Shown: positions 7,225 through 9,950 of the stretch, piece after piece | Layout: every line of letters starts with the position of its first letter | How positions within the stretch are numbered: position 1 is the first letter of the stretch | Source of the DNA: Eubacterium sp. | Lineage (GTDB): Bacteria; Bacillota; Clostridia; Lachnospirales; CAG-274 | DNA length: 9,950 nucleotides | NCBI GenBank assembly: GCA_020859645.1 | Contig: JAJBVU010000009.1 | Location: 1-9,950, forward strand | Direction: 5' to 3' | Position numbers and translations under genes: made by a program | Notes under the pieces: generated by a model | The model's database searches: none | What the model saw: only the letters and a program-made list of their open reading frames with translations | What the model was told of the DNA's origin: nothing

Positions 7225-7249
7225 TTAAAAATCAGCAAGTGATTTTTAA
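7225..7249 (+). other. 10-bp leader hairpin
   Basis: TTAAAAATCA (7225-7234), loop GCAAG, TGATTTTTAA (7240-7249): a perfect 10-bp stem in the leader RNA between the promoter at 7158-7186 and the gene at 7302. It is A/U-rich and has no T-run after it. Competing pairing GCTG (7218-7221) with CAGC (7233-7236) overlaps it, so two alternative folds are possible. Role unknown. Confidence 0.4.
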
Positions 7250-7301
7250 TTGACGCAGATTTAAAGCCCGAAAAAAACATTAGGAGGGGCATTCTTAAAT
7301 T

Positions 7302-8504
7302 ATGGACACTATAATAAGTAAAGACTATAAAGAAGCCTTGTTTGCTTCTCTGAGAAGCGGTCTTAAAAACGAAAAGCTTTTGCTTTCCGAAAATATTGAT
7401 TTGGAAAAGCTTTTGCTTATTGCGGCGCATCAAAACCTGTTTCCTTTTGTTTTTCAAAGCCTTACGTCAACTGAAAATTTTGTAAATACAGAGGTTTACA
7501 GTAAATATTTTCCGCAGTTTTTAGCATCTTTTTCAATTCAGGTAAGAAGAACCGAGGGTTTTCTTAAATTATATCCCAAATTTACGGAAAAAGGTATATA
7601 TCCCGTTGTGGTTAAGGGTATTATTTGCAGAAATCTTTACGGTGAGTTTGCGGAATGCCGTCCATCCGGAGATGAAGACATATTTGTGAAAAAAACGGAG
7701 TTTTCGAAAGCAGCTGAAATTTTGGAGGACAACGGCTTTGAAGGCGAGTGTACAAATATTACGGAAAAGCAGCTTGAAACACTGCATCATTTGGAATTTA
7801 AAAGAAAGGATTTAATGATTGAGCTTCATTCTAATCTTTTAGACTACAGAAACGAACTCAGAAAGAAAATGAACAGCTATTTTTCTTCAGCTGTTGACAG
7901 TGGAATTTTTGTTGAAATAAAAGGTGTTAAAATAAAAACGCTTAATCATACGGATCATTTTCTTTATCTTATATTCCATGCCTTTAACCACTTTATATTA
8001 TCCGGAATGGGCATAAGACAAATGATAGACATACTGCTTTATTTTGAAAAATATAAAGATGAAATTAATATGGAATATATTAAAAAAGCCTTAGATAATA
8101 CTAATTCAAAATATTTTGTGTCTGACTTAATAAGAATAGGAAATAAATATTTGGGCTTTTCAATTGAGCCTTTGGCTGAAGAAAAAAATATTGAAGAGCT
8201 TTTAAACGACTTGCTTTGTATGGGCACTTTCGGAAATTCCACAGAGGTTCATGCAGCAGCAGGACAAATGACATCGGCTGCTTTTTCAGAGGGAAATACC
8301 TTTTTAAAGACCTTGTTTCCTACAAGAGACTGGCTTTCGAGAAGATATCCCGAGCTTATTGAAAAGCCATATTTACTGCCTTTGTGTTGGGTTAAACGCT
8401 GGCTTAGGTTTCTTAAAAGCGGAAATGAAAAAGAAAAAATCAGCGAAAGTATGGCTGTGGGAAAGAGACGAATAGCTCTGCTTAAAAAGTATGAGGTGTT
8501 ATGA
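7302..8504 (+). CDS. Nucleotidyltransferase-fold protein (NTP_transf_5-like), surface-glycan locus
   Basis: 400-residue protein resembling the poorly characterised NTP_transf_5 family. The nucleotidyltransferase signature is visible: VVVKG (102-106), then RPSGDEDIFV (120-129), where D124 and D126 fit the paired metal-binding aspartates of the usual RPxGDxDLLV pattern. HHLEFKRKDLMIELHSNL (162-179) would supply the later acidic residue. A C-terminal helical region includes GMGIRQMIDILLYFE, typical of the family. No signal peptide or clear membrane segment, so cytoplasmic. These proteins are often found in polysaccharide and natural-product loci, but their substrate is not established; I assign none. 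The ATG has AGGAGGGG at 7282-7289, somewhat far at 12 bases. The gene is AT-rich, especially around 8041-8160. Its stop overlaps a possible short reading frame, and the GT8 gene follows 52 bases later, probably on the same RNA. Confidence 0.8.
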   Translation: MDTIISKDYKEALFASLRSGLKNEKLLLSENIDLEKLLLIAAHQNLFPFVFQSLTSTENFVNTEVYSKYFPQFLASFSIQVRRTEGFLKLYPKFTEKGIYPVVVKGIICRNLYGEFAECRPSGDEDIFVKKTEFSKAAEILEDNGFEGECTNITEKQLETLHHLEFKRKDLMIELHSNLLDYRNELRKKMNSYFSSAVDSGIFVEIKGVKIKTLNHTDHFLYLIFHAFNHFILSGMGIRQMIDILLYFEKYKDEINMEYIKKALDNTNSKYFVSDLIRIGNKYLGFSIEPLAEEKNIEELLNDLLCMGTFGNSTEVHAAAGQMTSAAFSEGNTFLKTLFPTRDWLSRRYPELIEKPYLLPLCWVKRWLRFLKSGNEKEKISESMAVGKRRIALLKKYEVL

Positions 8505-8556
8505 ATATGAACATTATGACTTCACATTTTTGTGAAAACATAAGGCGGTGGCATAA

Positions 8557-9630
8557 ATGGTCAAAAATTTGAATTATAATAAAGAACTTCATGTTGTATA
8601 TGCCTCTGATGACAAATTCGCCGAAATACTCGGAGTTTCTTTAACTTCTCTTTATGAAAACAACAAAAACATGGAGCAGATTTATGTTTATATTCTTGAA
8701 AGTAAAATTTCAAAACAGAATAGAGAAAAACTGAATTCTTTAAGCAAATCTTATGGAAGAAAGTCTATTAGGTGGATACGGGCTAAGGATATAAGCGAAG
8801 AACTGAATATGGAGGTAGCGGCTGACAGAGGTTCTTTAAGCCAATATGCCAGACTTTTTGTATCCAGTGTCCTTCCGAAAAATTTGACAAGAGTATTATA
8901 TTTGGACTGTGATATCATTATTCGGCAGTCGTTGGAAGAGCTTTGGAATTTGGATATGCACGGCAAGACTATAGCTGCATTAAAAGATGCATTCAGCAGA
9001 TGGTACAGAGTGAATATTGATTTGAAGCCTGCAGATTTAATGTTTAACTCCGGAGTAATGTTAATTGATTTAAAACGCTGGAAAGAACAAAATATTGAAA
9101 GAAGCTTGATGAAATTCATTAAAGATAAGAACGGAGATATTCAGCAGAGCGATCAGGGAGCTTTGAATGCTGTACTTTCATATGACACGTATTGTTTCGA
9201 ACCGAAATTTAACTCAGTTACCATATATTATGACTTTTCATATAAAGAAATAATAGATTACAGAAGACCGCCCGACTTTTATACTGAAGAACTGATTAAA
9301 GAGGCTGTGGAAAATCCTGTAATTGTTCATTTTACAACAAGTTTTTTAAGCAGACGGCCTTGGTATGAAGGCTGCTGTCACAGATATGTGGGCGAATGGC
9401 TGAAATATAAAAATATGAGTCTTTGGAAAGACTCTCCGCTTTGGAAATATAAAAGTGAAAATGCCGTTAAAGAATTTATTATCAAGCTGGCGGAAAAAAT
9501 GCCGAGGAAGCTGATGATTAAGGTATTCGGCACAGCACAGATTTACGGAAGACCCTTGTTTAACAGATTAAAATTTTGTAAAATTTTAACAAAACAGAAA
9601 AAGAATATGCATGTTTATATGCTGAGATAA
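8557..9630 (+). CDS. Glycosyltransferase family 8 protein
   Basis: Retaining GT-A fold glycosyltransferase of family 8, which moves glucose or galactose from UDP-sugars in LPS, teichoic-acid or glycoprotein synthesis; donor and acceptor here are unknown. 357 residues. Visible: N-terminal strand LHVVYASDDKFAEILGVSLTSL (11-32), SQYARLFVSSVLP (95-107), RVLYLDCDIII (112-122) with the DxD metal site D117-C118-D119, FNSGVMLIDLKRW (163-175), DQGALN (199-204), and IVHFTTSFLSRRPW (256-269), whose His258 fits the third metal ligand. The C-terminal about 60 residues are basic and hydrophobic (RPLFNRLKFCKILTKQKK), perhaps for membrane association (inference). Start at 8557 has an imperfect AAGGCGGTGG upstream (8542-8551). 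The next gene starts 10 bases after the stop, so they are cotranscribed. Confidence 0.93.
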   Translation: MVKNLNYNKELHVVYASDDKFAEILGVSLTSLYENNKNMEQIYVYILESKISKQNREKLNSLSKSYGRKSIRWIRAKDISEELNMEVAADRGSLSQYARLFVSSVLPKNLTRVLYLDCDIIIRQSLEELWNLDMHGKTIAALKDAFSRWYRVNIDLKPADLMFNSGVMLIDLKRWKEQNIERSLMKFIKDKNGDIQQSDQGALNAVLSYDTYCFEPKFNSVTIYYDFSYKEIIDYRRPPDFYTEELIKEAVENPVIVHFTTSFLSRRPWYEGCCHRYVGEWLKYKNMSLWKDSPLWKYKSENAVKEFIIKLAEKMPRKLMIKVFGTAQIYGRPLFNRLKFCKILTKQKKNMHVYMLR

Positions 9631-9640
9631 GAGGTATGTA

Positions 9641-9950
9641 ATGAAAGACGTTGCAATACTGACGAAGTATTATAAGAATTATAATTATGGAGGAATGCTC
9701 CAGGGATATGCATTGCATAAAGTAATAACCGATATGGGGCTGAGCTGTGATATAATTTCTTACGACGTGACAAAAAACAAAAATCCGGTTTACGGGTCAC
9801 TGTTACAACAGTGTAAGCAATATGGCTTGACAGCATTTATAGAAAAAGCTTTAGAAAAAATAATCGGAAAATTTGAATGTTTTATTAAAGAAACTGTTTC
9901 TGAAAGAAAAGCTCTTTTCAATTCATTTATGAAAAAGGTAAACGCAGGTA
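9641..9950 (+). CDS. Polysaccharide pyruvyl transferase-like protein (N-terminal part, runs off window)
   Basis: Only the first 103 codons lie in the window. The N-terminus KDVAILTKYYKNYNYGGMLQ (2-21), continuing GYALHKVITDMG, closely resembles the opening of the polysaccharide pyruvyl transferase family, in which a strand is followed by NYGxxLQxYAL. A second strand (CDIISYDVTK, about 37-46) and a helical region with ERKALFNSFMKK (about 89-100) also fit. Characterised members attach ketal-linked pyruvate to surface sugars, making them acidic. The catalytic C-terminal half is not visible, so activity cannot be judged. Start: ATG with GAGG at 9631-9634, six bases upstream, directly after the GT8 stop. 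Confidence 0.8.
   Translation, partial: MKDVAILTKYYKNYNYGGMLQGYALHKVITDMGLSCDIISYDVTKNKNPVYGSLLQQCKQYGLTAFIEKALEKIIGKFECFIKETVSERKALFNSFMKKVNAG

Noticed and set aside
7167..7457. Minus-strand open frame across the promoter and start of the nucleotidyltransferase gene
   Set aside because: It would run through a perfect plus-strand promoter and leader; its composition is that of AT-rich non-coding sequence, and it resembles no family.
8751..9119. 122-codon minus-strand open frame opposite the GT8 gene
   Set aside because: Antisense shadow of a GT8 gene with intact motifs; no supporting start signal or family resemblance.

Overview
The window looks like chromosomal DNA from a low-to-moderate GC Bacillota (Firmicutes), most likely a Clostridia-type bacterium. 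Every gene reads as a Gram-positive-style version: MutS2 with a C-terminal Smr domain, an MreB/Mbl actin, and a CBS-containing CNNM/CorC protein. Promoters match sigma-A consensus closely and ribosome binding sites are AGGAG-like. The exact genus cannot be read from the sequence.

Layout. Positions 1-4703, minus strand: a compact housekeeping operon read right to left, CNNM/CorC membrane protein, then mreB, then mutS2, with gaps of 3 and 6 bases. Its likely promoter is at 4771-4799. Positions about 4704-5099: a non-coding AT-rich divergent control region with one strong promoter per direction and a structured leader for the rightward unit. Positions 5100-7035, plus strand: rfbB and rfbD, two of the four dTDP-L-rhamnose genes, one base apart and closed by a clear intrinsic terminator at 7050-7086. 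Positions 7158-9950, plus strand: a new transcription unit starting at a perfect TTGACA-N17-TATAAT promoter. It encodes an NTP_transf_5-type nucleotidyltransferase-fold protein, a GT8 glycosyltransferase and the start of a polysaccharide pyruvyl transferase-like protein that runs off the window.

How they work together. The leftward operon concerns cell shape (MreB), membrane ion handling (CNNM/CorC) and ribosome or DNA quality control (MutS2). The rightward genes belong to cell-surface polysaccharide synthesis: RfbB and RfbD make the activated rhamnose precursor dTDP-L-rhamnose, and the following unit probably builds or decorates a surface glycan. rfbA and rfbC are not in the window, so the rhamnose pathway must be completed elsewhere.

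I see no tRNA, rRNA, CRISPR array, insertion sequence, attachment site or phage gene. I do not see a convincingly new defence or mobile system. The least characterised part is the rightmost surface-glycan unit, led by a nucleotidyltransferase-fold protein whose substrate is unknown.
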